Below, piece after piece: positions 22,954 through 23,978 of a DNA stretch of 23,978 nt. Each line of letters starts with the position of its first letter. Positions within the stretch are counted from its first letter, which is position 1. This DNA is from Puniceicoccales bacterium (lineage in GTDB: Bacteria; Verrucomicrobiota; Verrucomicrobiia; Opitutales; JAIRKQ01). The translations under genes were made by a program, and so were the position numbers. The stretch spans positions 1 through 23,978 of the forward strand of contig JAISBO010000003.1 in the NCBI GenBank assembly GCA_031266155.1. The letters are read 5' to 3'. Below the pieces are notes generated by a model, which worked only from the letters and a program-made list of their open reading frames with translations, had not been told where the DNA came from and ran no database searches.

Positions 22954-23978
22954 CTAAGGCTTAAATTTCTCCCAAAACTGTGCATCGTGAACCTCGATAC
23001 CGGTGGTATAAATCTTAAATAAGGTTGTTGATAAATTTTTGAAAACGCCCCCCCGCAAGGTTCCAATTTCGTGGCGTGGAGGACCACCATTACCGTCCTC
23101 TACTTTTCTGACCGCTAGGCGGAGAATATCCTGTGACATATCCTCACCTCCCCAATTGCGATCACCGATGACATATGCTTTCCCGCTTTCCATATTATTC
23201 GGATCGAAGGCCAGTAGGGCATTGATGTCAATGTTTTCTGAATGGGTCCCTAACAATGATAATGTCGCCACACGCATGTAGCGGTGTCCAAGTTGCCGTT
23301 GGGCTAAGGCTTGGTTTCTTAAAGCTTTTATTCCGTCCAGAAAACCTGGTCTCCTTAGTGAGGTTTGCGACGGAAATGCTTTGCAGTCCATATGCCCGGC
23401 GTATATCAGCATGGTACCAAATTCGGTTTCGTGAGCAATTTTCTTATTTCCGAAACTAGACGCTTGAAATAAGTGAGCAAACAGTACATCGTTCATGTTG
23501 TGTATCGGCAGTCTAAGTTTATACCTATCTGCTTCACTTGCCAATTCGACATATCCTATCCCTTCCCGTTGCCACGCTTCCTTTTGTCCGGCAATTTTAG
23601 AAGGATCACCTTTCACAATAGCCTCAAATATTTTGTCTCTCCCTCTAGGGTTGCCATTTTTCAAATCAACGGTGACGAAACCATTCTCCATTGGTTGCAG
23701 TTGGAACGCATAGCCACCTGGCGAGGTAAATTGGTTACCACCGCCTAACATCTGTGCATATATTTCTATCAGTCGTTCCGGATAATTTCGAATTTCTTCG
23801 TTGATGGTAGAGTGAATCGTACACGCCAGCAAGCTCGATTGCCTATGAGGCGTAAACAGGGATGCCAGTATGGCTGTGGCGGGATTAAAAGGCGATACCA
23901 CGCCCGGGAACATGACGTCTAAAATGGATTGCCCATAGGAACTGACGGGGTTATGACTAGCAGCATCTAATTTGTCCC
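22954..23978 (-). CDS. Unrecognised tandem-family protein, 5' end outside the window
   Basis: This is the uninterrupted copy of the family at 21023-22653. The reading frame is open to the window edge: upstream of the first ATG (23913) it still encodes LDAASHNPVSSYGQSILDV, which aligns with the neighbour's LLNADKS...GKSTLDV, so the true start lies beyond 23978. About 340 residues are visible. Conserved features include PHRQ, CTI.STIN.EIRN.PERLI.IY.QMLGG, VDL.NG, HNMNDVLFAHLF.AS.FGN, YAGH, GHRYMRV, ENIDI.ALL and DRNWGGEDMSQDI. Several invariant His, Asp and Asn residues suggest a folded, possibly enzymatic domain, but I cannot name it. It lacks the acidic EYTEDAEP repeats. Its end (WEKFKP) is followed by a hairpin. 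Confidence 0.7.
   Translation of the reverse strand, partial: DKLDAASHNPVSSYGQSILDVMFPGVVSPFNPATAILASLFTPHRQSSLLACTIHSTINEEIRNYPERLIEIYAQMLGGGNQFTSPGGYAFQLQPMENGFVTVDLKNGNPRGRDKIFEAIVKGDPSKIAGQKEAWQREGIGYVELASEADRYKLRLPIHNMNDVLFAHLFQASSFGNKKIAHETEFGTMLIYAGHMDCKAFPSQTSLRRPGFLDGIKALRNQALAQRQLGHRYMRVATLSLLGTHSENIDINALLAFDPNNMESGKAYVIGDRNWGGEDMSQDILRLAVRKVEDGNGGPPRHEIGTLRGGVFKNLSTTLFKIYTTGIEVHDAQFWEKFKP

Noticed and set aside
22666..23022. 118-residue + strand frame between the two family copies
   Set aside because: It starts at a TTG without a ribosome-binding site, its 3' end runs antisense into the 22954 gene, and it contains the hairpin. I see no family features.

Overview
The window looks like a chromosome segment of an AT-rich bacterium of the Planctomycetes-Verrucomicrobia-Chlamydiae group. 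A verrucomicrobial relative (Opitutae/Puniceicoccales-like) with a host-associated lifestyle is my best guess. The reasons are the ileS-dksA/traR-lspA gene run, a DksA-type protein that has lost most zinc ligands, weak ribosome-binding sites and lineage-specific gene families next to core genes. The taxonomic call is inference; there is no rRNA gene here.

Layout. 69-1436 (+) encodes an unrecognised protein made of two copies of a ~200-residue unit, closed by a clear terminator. A PAP2 phosphatase (-) follows. Next come + strand rpmG (56 aa), fabD and a dCMP-deaminase-like gene, then pheS (-), infC and a cell-wall amidase (+). A multipass membrane protein, rnpA and rpmH (46 aa) lie on the minus strand. 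They stand back to back with a guanylate kinase carrying an N-terminal membrane helix (+). From 9169 to 16542 everything is on the minus strand. In transcription order this is terC, ileS, dksA-like, lspA, a GlnQ-type ATPase and a fused substrate-binding/permease protein; several of these abut or overlap and could form one operon. The + strand resumes with a YwlE-like phosphatase, rpiB and aspS. A minus-strand membrane protein of unknown function, then rplT and rpmI, follow. The right end (21023-23978, -) holds two tandem copies of another unrecognised family. One copy is broken in two by a 4-base length difference, and the other runs off the window.

How the genes work together. Most of the window is housekeeping: translation (L33, L34, L35, L20, IF3, PheRS, IleRS, AspRS, RNase P protein), fatty-acid initiation (FabD), nucleotide supply (Gmk, deaminase), envelope maintenance (amidase, LspA, PAP2) and amino-acid uptake. 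The canonical infC-rpmI-rplT-pheST cluster is dispersed: pheS and infC stand divergently near 5.3 kb and rpmI-rplT lie alone near 20.5 kb. The unusual material is at both edges (duplicated unrecognised proteins), plus the membrane-anchored Gmk and several small genes and structured leaders between the main genes. I saw no tRNA, rRNA, CRISPR array, transposase or phage gene.
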